Of a stretch of DNA of 64,000 nucleotides, positions 36,387 through 45,339 are shown piece by piece. The position numbers and the translations under genes are program-made. The notes below the pieces were generated by a model. It was not told the origin of the DNA, did not search any database, and saw nothing but the letters and a program-made list of their open reading frames with translations. Position 1 is the first letter of the stretch; each line of letters opens with the position of its first letter. The stretch is from positions 1-64,000 of the forward strand of contig JALHNT010000037.1 in NCBI GenBank assembly GCA_022843385.1, written 5' to 3'. The DNA comes from Anaerolineae bacterium (GTDB lineage Bacteria > Chloroflexota > Anaerolineae > Aggregatilineales > Phototrophicaceae).

Positions 36387-37550
36387 ATGAAAATTACTGC
36401 AATAGAGACTTACACCGTCAGCGCGGGGTGGAAGAACTGGTTGTTCATCAAGGTTCTCACCGACACCGAGTGGTACGGCATTGGCGAGGCCACCATCAAC
36501 GGCTTCATCAGGACGACTGAAGCGGCGGTTCACGAGCTGAAGCATTTCGCCATTGGCCGAGATCCGCGTGAAGTCACGGCGATTGCACAGAAGATCATCA
36601 GCACGATTCAGGATGCCGGACACATTCACCGGTTGGTGATGGCGGCGGTAGAAGTGGCCTGCTGGGATATTCTGGGCAAGAGTCTGGGTGTGCCGGTCTA
36701 TCAACTGCTGGGCGGGAAAGTCCGCGACAGCATCGAAGCCTACGCCAACGGGTGGTATCGCGCTGAACGGACGCCCGATCACTTTGTGGCGGCGGCTCAG
36801 GATGTAGTGGACAAGGGCTTCAAGGCGCTCAAGATCGACCCCTTTGGCACGGCGCGCAACTTCATCAGCGAGAGCGATCTCAGGCTGGCTTATGACATTC
36901 TGCGGGCCATTCGGGATCGTTTTGGTTCCGAACTCAAAATTCTGATTGATGTTCACTGTCGCTTCACCCCGGCCGAGGCGGTGCGCGTCGCCCGTGTCAT
37001 GCAGGATCTCGATCTGTTCTGGTGGGAAGAACCGACCACGGCGGAACGCGAAATCCTGTCGAATGAGGTGGCGGCTCAAAGCCCGATTCGTGTCGCCACC
37101 GGCGAACAGTTCGACAAAATCGGCAAGTTCTTCACGCTGGCGGTGGGTGGCGGCATCAGCATCTGGCAGCCGGAACCGATGTCGCTGGGGGGCATCCGCA
37201 ATACGCTGGCGGTGGCGCATATCGCCGAAGCCAATGGTGCCTGGATCGCGCCCCATCAGAGCGGTGGGCCGGTGGCGACCGCCGTCTGCCTGCAACTGGC
37301 CGCCTGTGTGCCGAATTACCTGATTCAGGAATACTTCGATGCGTTCAACGAACCCTGGACGCGCGATCTGGTGACCTGGAACCCGACCATCAATCCGGCC
37401 AATGGTCACCTGTCGCTGCCGGAAGCGCCTGGCCTGGGGATTGATCTCAACCTGGAGATCATGGCAGCCCATCCTTACGATCCCGCTGCCTATCTGAACA
37501 TCTACCAGGAAGGCTGGGAGAAGCGGCTGGGGCAAGGGCAGAATGCCTGA
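36387..37550 (+). CDS. Enolase-superfamily sugar-acid dehydratase-like protein (MR/MLE, galactonate dehydratase group) 1
   Basis: 387 residues. N-terminal capping domain (MKITAIETYTVSAGWKNWLF) then the barrel with FKALKIDPFG (KxD base), metal-ligand Asp in LIDVHCRF, Glu in WWEEPTTAE, Glu in VATGEQFDK, and the catalytic His in IAPHQSGGP. This set fits acid-sugar dehydratases that turn aldonates into 2-keto-3-deoxy acids with Mg. It is followed 28 bp later by a second member. The substrate is not readable. Confidence 0.88.
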   Translation: MKITAIETYTVSAGWKNWLFIKVLTDTEWYGIGEATINGFIRTTEAAVHELKHFAIGRDPREVTAIAQKIISTIQDAGHIHRLVMAAVEVACWDILGKSLGVPVYQLLGGKVRDSIEAYANGWYRAERTPDHFVAAAQDVVDKGFKALKIDPFGTARNFISESDLRLAYDILRAIRDRFGSELKILIDVHCRFTPAEAVRVARVMQDLDLFWWEEPTTAEREILSNEVAAQSPIRVATGEQFDKIGKFFTLAVGGGISIWQPEPMSLGGIRNTLAVAHIAEANGAWIAPHQSGGPVATAVCLQLAACVPNYLIQEYFDAFNEPWTRDLVTWNPTINPANGHLSLPEAPGLGIDLNLEIMAAHPYDPAAYLNIYQEGWEKRLGQGQNA

Positions 37551-37578
37551 AATAGTTTTATGACAAAGGTGAGGAAAA

Positions 37579-38796
37579 ATGCAGATCACCCGAATTGAAA
37601 CAATCTGGATGGATGAGCAACCGAATACCACCTGGGTGCGCATCCACACCGATGATGGTCTGATTGGTCTGGGGGAGACCTTCTACGTCCCGCGCGCCAT
37701 CAGCGCTCTGATACACGATGTGTTCGCCGTCATCCTGCTGGGGCGTAACCCGCTGGACATCGAAAACCACTGGGCGAACATGATGGGGACGGTCAATTTC
37801 TTTGGCTTCGCCGGCAGCGAAATGCGGGCGATCAGCGCGGTCGATGTCGCCCTGTGGGACATCCTGGGGCAGCACACCGGCCAGCCGATCTATAACCTGC
37901 TCGGCGGGCGCAACCGTGACCGCATCATGATCTACAATACCTGCGTCAGCCACGGGCCGCATCAGGATTTCCACCGCTGGCGCGAGCAGGAACAAACCGG
38001 CGAACTGGCCGCTGAGCTGCTGAAGTCCGGCATCCGGGCGATGAAGATCTGGCCGTTCGACCAGTTCGGCGTCTCGCTTGGTGGCCCGGTCGGGCGGCGC
38101 GCCGGTGCCGAAGCCGTTGGGCCGGTGACGCATTTCATCAGCCGCGAGCAGATCAAGAAGGGATTATCCTACGTCGAAGACATCCGTCGTACCGTCGGCG
38201 ATCAGATGGAAATTGCCATCGAAGGTCATGCCCGCTGGAATCTGCCGGAAGCCACCAAGATCGCCCGCGCTCTCGAACCCTACGACATCCTGTGGCTGGA
38301 AGAGATCATGCCGCCGGATAACCCCGAATCGTATGCCCGCCTCAAACAGGACACGACCATCCCGCTGTGCGTCAGTGAGCGTCTTTTCACCCGCTTCGGC
38401 TTCCGCGCGGTGGTTGAACAGAATGCTGCTGACATCATCATGCCCGATATGGCGTGGACCGGCGGACTCAGTGAAACGCGCAAGATCTGCTCGCTGGCCG
38501 ATACTTATTATCTGCCCATCACCAGCCACGATACGATTGGGCCGGTGGCGCTGTGGTCAGCCGTCCACCTGATGCTGCATATCCCCAACGCCATGATCGT
38601 CGAAACCGTGCGCGCCTACTATGAGGGCTGGTACAACGATGTCATGACCGAGCGCATCCCCATCAGCGACGGCATGATCTCGCTGCCGGAAAAGCCCGGC
38701 TTAGGCACAGCGCTGCGCGAAGAAGTGTTGACTCGCCCGGATGTCCATATCGAAGTGTCGGACATCAGCGGCAAACGCGACTTCTCAAAAGGGTAG
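37579..38796 (+). CDS. Enolase-superfamily sugar-acid dehydratase-like protein (MR/MLE) 2
   Basis: 405 residues. The capping domain begins MQITRIETIWMDEQPNTTWV. Barrel residues: MKIWPFDQFG (KxW variant in place of KxK/KxD), Glu in AIEGHARW, Glu in WLEEIMPPDN, Glu in CVSERLFTRF and the His-Asp pair in ITSHDTIGP. The differing first base and the EGH motif indicate a substrate or stereochemistry different from protein 1. Preceded by GTGAGGA. Confidence 0.88.
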   Translation: MQITRIETIWMDEQPNTTWVRIHTDDGLIGLGETFYVPRAISALIHDVFAVILLGRNPLDIENHWANMMGTVNFFGFAGSEMRAISAVDVALWDILGQHTGQPIYNLLGGRNRDRIMIYNTCVSHGPHQDFHRWREQEQTGELAAELLKSGIRAMKIWPFDQFGVSLGGPVGRRAGAEAVGPVTHFISREQIKKGLSYVEDIRRTVGDQMEIAIEGHARWNLPEATKIARALEPYDILWLEEIMPPDNPESYARLKQDTTIPLCVSERLFTRFGFRAVVEQNAADIIMPDMAWTGGLSETRKICSLADTYYLPITSHDTIGPVALWSAVHLMLHIPNAMIVETVRAYYEGWYNDVMTERIPISDGMISLPEKPGLGTALREEVLTRPDVHIEVSDISGKRDFSKG

Positions 38797-38801
38797 CCGC
38801 G

Positions 38802-39893
38802 ATGCAGAAATTCCGACTGGCAATCACCGGCGACTTTCTCAACGAACACGGCCAGAGCGCCTATGGCGACCTGGGCTTCGGGGCGATTGAGTCCTGCCCC
38901 TTCATTGACCATCACTACATCGCCGATCATATCCCCAGAGCCGATGATCCGGCCTACTGGGATAACCTGTATTCGATGGAAGTGAAACCGGCTCATATCC
39001 GTCATGCAGATGGATTGGTGGTGCTGCGCCCGTATGTGCGTGCCAGCGTCTTCAGTGAAGGTGCTGATGACCTGACCATTATCGGGCGCTCCGGTGCGGG
39101 CTACGACAAGATTGATGTGCAGGCCTGCACCGACCGTGATGTGCTGCTGTTCAACCTGCCGAATGTGTTGAATCATTCGACAGCCTCTAGCGCGCTGATG
39201 TTCATCCTGGCGCTGGCGAAGAAACTGGTGCCTTCTGATCGCATCACCCGCGCCGGGCGCTGGGATTTGCAGCCACAGGTGATGGGGATGGAGATCGAAC
39301 ACAAAACGCTGGGGATCATTGGGCTGGGTGCCAGCGGGCGTGAACTGGTGCGGCTGATCGCCCCATTTCAGATGCGCGTCATCGCCTACTCGCCTCATGC
39401 TGACCCGGCACAGGCGGCGGCGCTGGGGGTCGAACTCACATCGCTGGAAACCCTCATGCGCGAGTCCGATGTCATCAGTGTGCATTCCAACCTGACGCCG
39501 GACAAATATCACATGATTAACGCCGGTCATCTGGCGCTGATGAAACCAACCGCCTACTTCGTCAATGTGGCGCGTGGCGCGCTGGTCGATCAGGCAGCGC
39601 TGACCGAAGCGCTGCGCGAACGCCGGATTGCCGGTGCCGGACTGGATGTGTTCGAGGTTGAACCGCTGCCCATCACCGATCCGCTGGTGACGCTGGATAA
39701 TGTGCTGCTGACACCGCACTTCGCCCCGGCCACATCCGACATCTGGACAGCGGGCGGTTTGCAGATGGCGCGTTGTTTCCTGCAAGCGGCGCGGGGTCAG
39801 GTGCCGGATAACACCATCAACCGGGTGGTGCTGGAACGTCCACGTTTCCAGGCCAAACTGGCGCGCTTTGCCGAAAATCAAGCGATTGACTGA
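38802..39893 (+). CDS. D-isomer-specific 2-hydroxyacid dehydrogenase 2
   Basis: 363 residues, longer at the N-terminus than the two other cluster members. NAD motif IIGLGASGRELVRL near residue 170, with Arg in VNVARGALVD, Glu in FEVEPLP and His in LTPHFAPATS. Starts five bases after the enolase-family gene. It resembles the glycerate/phosphoglycerate dehydrogenase branch. Role: reversible oxidation of a D-2-hydroxy acid. Confidence 0.87.
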   Translation: MQKFRLAITGDFLNEHGQSAYGDLGFGAIESCPFIDHHYIADHIPRADDPAYWDNLYSMEVKPAHIRHADGLVVLRPYVRASVFSEGADDLTIIGRSGAGYDKIDVQACTDRDVLLFNLPNVLNHSTASSALMFILALAKKLVPSDRITRAGRWDLQPQVMGMEIEHKTLGIIGLGASGRELVRLIAPFQMRVIAYSPHADPAQAAALGVELTSLETLMRESDVISVHSNLTPDKYHMINAGHLALMKPTAYFVNVARGALVDQAALTEALRERRIAGAGLDVFEVEPLPITDPLVTLDNVLLTPHFAPATSDIWTAGGLQMARCFLQAARGQVPDNTINRVVLERPRFQAKLARFAENQAID

Positions 39894-39922
39894 ACGAGGT
39901 GCATTTCAAAGTTCTGGGTATG

Positions 39923-39994
39923 ACCTCACCCCCGTCTCACTGCGTTCGACTCCCCCTCTCCAATGGATTGGAGAGGGGGCTGGGGGGTGAGGTT
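39923..39994 (+). repeat. Dispersed repeat family C, copy 2
   Basis: Outer arms ACCTCACCCCC / GGGGGGTGAGGT, inner stem CCCCCTCTCCAAT / ATTGGAGAGGGGG, near-identical to 12011-12085; only the loop between the arms differs in several bases. Fills most of the gap before the E1alpha gene. Confidence 0.85.
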
Positions 39995-40068
39995 GCCTTT
40001 CTGGAAACTGGGTATCCAACAATTTGAAAAGCACTCGATGTACGACAACGATCACTCACACAAGGGTC

Positions 40069-41061
40069 ATGGATGCTATGGTGAAGAGTCCCGATCTATC
40101 GAAAGACCAATATCTCGCCCTCTACCGGCAGATGCTCGAAATCCGCCGCACCGAAGAACAACTGGCGAAGTCCCATCAGGCCGGCCTGATTCACGGTGCG
40201 TGTCATACTTACGTCGGTGAAGAAGCCATCGCCACCGGCGTCTGCGCTCATCTGACCCATCAGGATGCGGTGTTCAGCACGCATCGCGGTCACGGTCATG
40301 CCCTCGCCAAAGGCGTCCCGCCGCGAGAGGTGATGGCCGAATTGTTCGGACGGGTGACGGGCTGTTCGCGGGGGCGGGGTGGCAGTATGCACCTCTTCTC
40401 GCCCGAAGTCGGCATGATGGGCACCAGCGGCATTGTCGGCCCCTGTATCCTTCAGGCAACCGGAGCCGGGTACAGCGCCAAATTGTTGAATAACGGAACG
40501 GTTGGAGTGGCCTTCTTCGGCGATGGTGCCAGCAATAATGGCGCTTTCCACGAGGGGCTGAACCTGGCCGCCATCTGGGATCTACCGGTCATCTTCGTGT
40601 GCGAGAACAATATGTATGCCACCGAGGTCGCCTTTTCTTACGCCACGCGCAATACCAACATGGCAGAACGGGCCAGCACCTATGGCATGAACGCCGTTGC
40701 GGTGGATGGCAACGACGTGCTGGCAGTGTATCAGGCCGCAGCGGAAGCGGTCAGTCGGGCGCGCGCCGGTCAGGGGCCGACCTTCATCGAGGGCAAAACC
40801 TATCGCACCCGCGCCCACGCCGAGGGGATGCCCAGCCTGGGGACGTATCGCACGCAGGAAGAGGTCGATGCCTGGAAGCTGCGTGACCCGATCACGAACT
40901 ACAAAGCCTATCTCCTGCAGGAAAGCATCGCCGTCGCCAGCGACTTTGACGCGATTGATGCCGCTGTCCAGAAGCTGGTGGAGGAGAGTTTCGAGTTCGC
41001 CCGGAACAGCCCATTCCCGGATCCGGCTACGGTAACCGACCATATTTTCAGCCAGTCATGA
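40069..41061 (+). CDS. 2-oxoacid dehydrogenase complex E1 component, alpha subunit (pyruvate/acetoin dehydrogenase type)
   Basis: 330 residues from the ATG at 40069, although the frame is open upstream and the ribosome-binding site is weak. Thiamine-diphosphate motif FFGDGASNNGAFHEG near residue 155 with the closing FVCENN. SRGRGGSMH near 105 and YRTRAHAEGMP near 255 (phosphorylation-loop region of E1alpha) are conserved. It decarboxylates a 2-oxo acid and passes the acyl group to E2 lipoate. E1beta and E2 genes follow with small gaps; there is no E3 gene. A family C repeat separates it from the preceding dehydrogenase gene. Confidence 0.9.
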   Translation: MDAMVKSPDLSKDQYLALYRQMLEIRRTEEQLAKSHQAGLIHGACHTYVGEEAIATGVCAHLTHQDAVFSTHRGHGHALAKGVPPREVMAELFGRVTGCSRGRGGSMHLFSPEVGMMGTSGIVGPCILQATGAGYSAKLLNNGTVGVAFFGDGASNNGAFHEGLNLAAIWDLPVIFVCENNMYATEVAFSYATRNTNMAERASTYGMNAVAVDGNDVLAVYQAAAEAVSRARAGQGPTFIEGKTYRTRAHAEGMPSLGTYRTQEEVDAWKLRDPITNYKAYLLQESIAVASDFDAIDAAVQKLVEESFEFARNSPFPDPATVTDHIFSQS

Positions 41062-41092
41062 GGCGGCATTCATCAGGTAGAGGATTATCATC

Positions 41093-42070
41093 ATGCGTGA
41101 ACTGACCTTTACAGCCGCCGCCCGTGAAGCGCTGGCGGAAGAAATGGCGCGCGACCCGTCGATCTTCGTCGTCGGCGAGGGGATTGGCCCGCGCGGCGGC
41201 AACTTCAACACCACCAGCGGCCTGTATGAGCTGTATGGGCCGATGCGGCTGCGCGATACGCCGATTGTCGAGCGTGGTTTCATCGGCATGTGCACTGGCG
41301 CGGCGATGACCGGCTCGCGGCCGGTGGTGGATTTTATGTTCATCGACTTCATTCTGGATGCGATGGGCGAGTTGATTAACCAGGTCGCCAAGATTCAGTA
41401 TATGAGCAGCGGGCGGCTGAAGATGTCGATGGTGCTGCGCGGGTCGATTGGCATCAGCGGCGCATCGGCCACCCATCACTCCGGCAGTTATTATCCACTG
41501 TTCGTCAATATCCCCGGCTTTCGCGTGGTCCTCCCCAGCAATGCCTACGACGCCAAAGGCCTGTTCAAGACGGCGCTGCGCGGCGATGATCCGGTGCTGT
41601 TTCTGGAACACAAGACGCTGCTCAACCACAAGAGTCTGGTTCCCGAAGACGAATACTTCATCCCGTTTGGGCAGGCGGCGGTTGTCCGCGAAGGCACGCA
41701 GGCCACGGTCGTTGCGCTCGGCTCAATGATCCGCAAAACCAGCGATGCCTGTGACCGGCTGGCGCAGGAGGGCATCAGCATCGAGATCATCGACCCGCGC
41801 ACGCTGGCTCCACTGGACATTGAGACCATCCTTCAGTCGGTGCACAAGACCGGACGTCTGCTCATCGTCGATGAAACTTTTGCGCCCTGCGGCGTCGGGG
41901 CGGAGATCGCGGCACAGGTCATGGCGCGCGGCTTTGATGATCTGGATGCGCCGATTCAACGGCTCAACGGCGTGCATACCCCGACGCCTTACAGCCCACC
42001 GTTGGAAGCGGCAGTCGTTCCCAATGTCGATCAGATTGGGCAATCCATCCGCGATCTGCTGGCTGAGTGA
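41093..42070 (+). CDS. 2-oxoacid dehydrogenase complex E1 component, beta subunit
   Basis: 325 residues. N-terminal RELTFTAAAREALAEEMARD and VVGEGIGPRGG, then IGMCTGAAMTGSRPVVDFMF are typical E1beta. The transketolase C-terminal domain begins near residue 200 (VVREGTQATVVALGSMIRKT, IEIIDPRTLAPLD). Forms an alpha2beta2 E1 with the preceding product. The set may serve pyruvate, acetoin or a specialised 2-oxo acid made by the pathway; the sequence alone does not decide. Confidence 0.92.
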   Translation: MRELTFTAAAREALAEEMARDPSIFVVGEGIGPRGGNFNTTSGLYELYGPMRLRDTPIVERGFIGMCTGAAMTGSRPVVDFMFIDFILDAMGELINQVAKIQYMSSGRLKMSMVLRGSIGISGASATHHSGSYYPLFVNIPGFRVVLPSNAYDAKGLFKTALRGDDPVLFLEHKTLLNHKSLVPEDEYFIPFGQAAVVREGTQATVVALGSMIRKTSDACDRLAQEGISIEIIDPRTLAPLDIETILQSVHKTGRLLIVDETFAPCGVGAEIAAQVMARGFDDLDAPIQRLNGVHTPTPYSPPLEAAVVPNVDQIGQSIRDLLAE

Positions 42071-42079
42071 GGGACGTTT

Positions 42080-43450
42080 ATGGCTATCGAAGTTCTCATG
42101 CCCCGCCTCGGTTGGACGATGGAAGAAGGCACGCTGGTTGAATGGCTGAAGCATGATGGCGACCCGGTTCAACCAGGCGACATCCTGTTCACCATCGAAA
42201 GCGACAAGGCGCTGAACGAAGTCGAGTCGTTCGAATCCGGCATCTTCCGCATCCCGCCCGACAGCGATGTTGTTGGCAAGCTGCTGCCCGTTGGCACGCT
42301 GCTGGCCTATATTGTGCAGCCCGGCGAAACCCCGCCGTTTGAGTCCGTTCCAGCGGCTGCGACCGTGGCCGGCTCATCACCGGTGGTTGTTCCCGCCAAG
42401 CCTGATCCTATACCCTTATCATCTGCCCCTGCCAGCAATGGGACGACGCTGCTCCCCACCATCAGTCCGCGCGCCCGACGGGTAGCGCAGGAGCTAGGGG
42501 TGGAATGGGCTGCGCTGAAGGGGAGTGGGCGCACAGGACGAATCATCGAGCGCGATGTGCGGGCGGCTGCCGAGAGCGCAGCAGCACCAGCCGTACAGAT
42601 TTCCCCGGTTGCCCGGCGCGCAGCCGAGGGTCTGGGGGTGGATGTGGCGACGCTGGCGGCCCAGATGCCCGGTCAGCGCATCACCCGTGAACATGTTGAA
42701 CGGGCAGCGGCACAGACGACTCCGCCTGGGGCTGCTCCGATGAGTTCCGGCGAAACCCGGACGCCCATCCCCCGCGTGAGGCAGATCATCGCCGAGCGCA
42801 TGGCCGCCAGCGCACACACCAGCGCGCCGGTCACGCTGACCACCGAGGTTGACGCAACCGAACTGGTGAAGCTGCGCCAGGGACTCAAAGCCGCCAGCCA
42901 GTCCGATCCCCGCCCGGTGCCGAGCTATAACGATCTGCTGGCGAAGCTGGTGGCGGAAGCCCTGCGGGAGCATCCGCAACTGAATGCCCGGCTGGAAGGC
43001 GCGGACATCGTGACTTCGGCTGCGGTGCATATGGGGTTTGCCGTCGATACCGAGCGCGGCCTGCTGGTGCCAGTGGTTCGGGATGTGCATAGCAAGAGTC
43101 TTCGTCAGATTGCGGCTGAGGCAGCGCGGTTGGTGGAACAGACTCGTGAAGGAACGATTCGAGCAGATGATCTCAGCGGCGGCACCTTCACCATCACCAA
43201 CCTGGGCATGTACGACATTGACGCCTTCACGCCCATCATCAATCTACCGCAGTGCGCCATCCTGGGAGTGGGACGGATCGTCGCCAAACAGATTGTGGTG
43301 GATGTCGAGGCCGAGCGGCTGGCGATTCGCCACATGCTGTTCCTCAGTCTGACCTTCGATCACCGCCTGGTGGATGGTGCGCCAGCCGCGCGTTTCCTGC
43401 AACAGGTGAAGCGTTTTGTCGAACAACCTTACTTATGGCTCGTCAATTGA
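42080..43450 (+). CDS. 2-oxoacid dehydrogenase E2 (lipoyl acyltransferase) with two subunit-binding domains
   Basis: 456 residues. One N-terminal lipoyl domain (1-78) with the lipoylation lysine in IESDKALNEVES. A Pro/Ala/Ser linker leads to two consecutive peripheral-subunit-binding domains: SPRARRVAQELGVEWAALKG with GRTGRIIERDV (about 130-170), and SPVARRAAEGLGVDVATLAA with PGQRITREHV (about 173-212). The C-terminal acyltransferase core (about 230-456) keeps the catalytic FDHRLVDGAPAARFL. Most E2 proteins have a single subunit-binding domain. It transfers the acyl group to CoA and scaffolds E1 and E3. Confidence 0.92.
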   Translation: MAIEVLMPRLGWTMEEGTLVEWLKHDGDPVQPGDILFTIESDKALNEVESFESGIFRIPPDSDVVGKLLPVGTLLAYIVQPGETPPFESVPAAATVAGSSPVVVPAKPDPIPLSSAPASNGTTLLPTISPRARRVAQELGVEWAALKGSGRTGRIIERDVRAAAESAAAPAVQISPVARRAAEGLGVDVATLAAQMPGQRITREHVERAAAQTTPPGAAPMSSGETRTPIPRVRQIIAERMAASAHTSAPVTLTTEVDATELVKLRQGLKAASQSDPRPVPSYNDLLAKLVAEALREHPQLNARLEGADIVTSAAVHMGFAVDTERGLLVPVVRDVHSKSLRQIAAEAARLVEQTREGTIRADDLSGGTFTITNLGMYDIDAFTPIINLPQCAILGVGRIVAKQIVVDVEAERLAIRHMLFLSLTFDHRLVDGAPAARFLQQVKRFVEQPYLWLVN

Positions 43451-43465
43451 TGACTGGAGTGCTTC

Positions 43466-44338
43466 ATGAAACTGATCACCTTTGTTTATCGGAACCAGAG
43501 CCGTATCGGCGCACTCATCACCCGCGACGGGCAGGAACACGTCGTTGATTTCAGCCAGGCCGTTCCCGGTCTACCGGGGGATGTCATCGAGTTGCTGGAG
43601 GCTGGGGATGCCGGACTGGCAGCGGCGCGCGGGGCTATCGCCAGCGCCAGCGCCAGCGCGACCCTCCTGCTGGCCGATGTCAAACTGCTGGCACCCATTC
43701 CCCGCCCCGGCAAGATCATCTGCATCGGCCTGAATTACAGCGATCATGCCGCCGAGACCGGCCAGCCCATCCCCACCTACCCCATCGTGTTCTCGAAATA
43801 TGCCAACACCGTCATCGCCGCCGGCGAACCGATTGTGCTGCCGCGCGTCACCAATCAGGTGGATTACGAAGCCGAACTGGGTTTTGTCATCGGCAAGAAA
43901 GCCCGTTATGTACCGGCAGATCAGGCGCTGGAATATGTCGCCGGCTATCTGCCGATCAATGATGTCAGCGCCCGCGATTATCAGACTCGCATTAGCCAGT
44001 GGACGATGGGCAAGACCTTCGACACCTTTGCGCCGATGGGGCCGGCGCTGGTGACGAGCGATGAGATCGCTGATGCCGGCAATCTGGCGATTAGCCTGAG
44101 GATCAATGGGGAAACGCTTCAGGATTCCAACACCAACAAGCTGATTTTCGGTATCGCCCAACTGGTTGAAGCCTTGAGCGAGGTGATGACGCTCGAACCC
44201 GGTGATGTGGTCTCCACCGGCACCCCGCCCGGCGTGGGCATGGCGCGCAATCCCAAGCGTTACCTGCGCCTCGGCGATGTCGTCAGCATCACGATTGACG
44301 GACTCGGCACGCTCACCAATCCAGTCGTGGCTGAATAA
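43466..44338 (+). CDS. Fumarylacetoacetate hydrolase-family protein
   Basis: 290 residues. The N-terminal segment (LITFVYRNQSRIGALITRDG) precedes the FAH fold at about 75: KIICIGLNYSDHAAE, then the metal ligands in VDYEAELGFVIG (Glu-x-Glu) and NDVSARDYQ (Asp), and VVSTGTPPGVGMARN near the end. Family members hydrolyse C-C bonds of diketo acids (2,4-diketo-3-deoxy-L-fuconate hydrolase, for instance) or decarboxylate oxaloacetate-like acids. In this cluster it is the best candidate for the cleavage step that yields pyruvate. Confidence 0.9.
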   Translation: MKLITFVYRNQSRIGALITRDGQEHVVDFSQAVPGLPGDVIELLEAGDAGLAAARGAIASASASATLLLADVKLLAPIPRPGKIICIGLNYSDHAAETGQPIPTYPIVFSKYANTVIAAGEPIVLPRVTNQVDYEAELGFVIGKKARYVPADQALEYVAGYLPINDVSARDYQTRISQWTMGKTFDTFAPMGPALVTSDEIADAGNLAISLRINGETLQDSNTNKLIFGIAQLVEALSEVMTLEPGDVVSTGTPPGVGMARNPKRYLRLGDVVSITIDGLGTLTNPVVAE

Positions 44339-44343
44339 TCCAT

Positions 44344-45339
44344 ATGACAAAGAAAGTTGTCCTCGTCACCGACTACACCTGGCCCAGCACTGCTGTCGAG
44401 GCAGCGGTGCTGCAAACCGTCCCGGCACGGCTCCTGATCGCGCAGGTTGGTGATGAGGATGAACTGCTGCGTCTGGTACCGCAGGCCGATGCCATCCTGA
44501 CCTGTTTCAAAAAGGTGTCGCCAGCCGTCGTCCGCGCTGGAGAGAAGTTGCAGGTGATCGGACGCTATGGCATCGGGGTGGATAACATCGCCGTCGATGA
44601 AGCGACACGGCTGGGCATCCCGGTCACCAACGTGCCGGCCTACTGCCTCGATGAAGTGGCAGAACACGCCCTGGCGCTGCTGCTGGCCTGCGCCAGAAAC
44701 ATCACCCATTATCATCAGGCCATCCGCGCCGCCGATTGGCGTCTGAATGCACAACGCCCGTTGTTCCGGCTGCGGGGTAAGGTGCTGGGGATCATCGGGC
44801 TGGGCAAAATCGGGCAGACGCTGGCGCTGAAAGCTCAGGGTTTGGGGCTGAAGGTGATCGCCCACAGCCCCTCGCTGGATAGACACATCGCCCAGCAGCT
44901 TCAGGTTGATTTGGTCCGTCTCGACGATCTGCTGGAACAGGCCGATTTCGTCAGCCTGCATGTGCCGCTCAATCCACAGACGCGCCATCTCATCAGTGCT
45001 GAGCGCCTGCGGCGGATGAAGCCCTCCGCTATCCTCATCAACACCGCCCGCGGGGGATTGGTCGACTCGGATGCGCTGGCGCAGGCCCTGGCCGAAGGCT
45101 GGATCGCCGGAGCCGGGCTGGATGTATTTGAAGCCGAGCCGCTCGATGCCCATCACCCGCTCTTGATGCAGCCCAATCTGATCGCTACCCCACACGTCGC
45201 CTTCTATTCTGAGGAGGCGCTGGTTGAGCTGCAAACCAAAGCCGCTGAAAATGTTGCGGCTGTGCTGCTCGGACGACGTCCCGCCGCGCTGGTCAACCCG
45301 GCTGTGCTGAACCTGCCGCGCTGGTCTCATCTCAAATGA
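44344..45339 (+). CDS. D-isomer-specific 2-hydroxyacid dehydrogenase 3
   Basis: 331 residues, five bases after the FAH gene, last gene of the forward cluster. NAD motif IIGLGKIGQTLALKA near 145, Arg in LINTARGGLVD, Glu in FEAEPLD and His in TPHVAFYSEEA. Closest in outline to the phosphoglycerate dehydrogenase-like protein at 28245 (both have RYGIGVD near residue 75-80). No clear terminator follows before 45480. Confidence 0.88.
   Translation: MTKKVVLVTDYTWPSTAVEAAVLQTVPARLLIAQVGDEDELLRLVPQADAILTCFKKVSPAVVRAGEKLQVIGRYGIGVDNIAVDEATRLGIPVTNVPAYCLDEVAEHALALLLACARNITHYHQAIRAADWRLNAQRPLFRLRGKVLGIIGLGKIGQTLALKAQGLGLKVIAHSPSLDRHIAQQLQVDLVRLDDLLEQADFVSLHVPLNPQTRHLISAERLRRMKPSAILINTARGGLVDSDALAQALAEGWIAGAGLDVFEAEPLDAHHPLLMQPNLIATPHVAFYSEEALVELQTKAAENVAAVLLGRRPAALVNPAVLNLPRWSHLK

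Noticed and set aside
38619-39881. 420-codon minus-strand open frame
   Set aside because: Antisense to the second D-hydroxyacid dehydrogenase gene; His/Gln-rich translation without family features.
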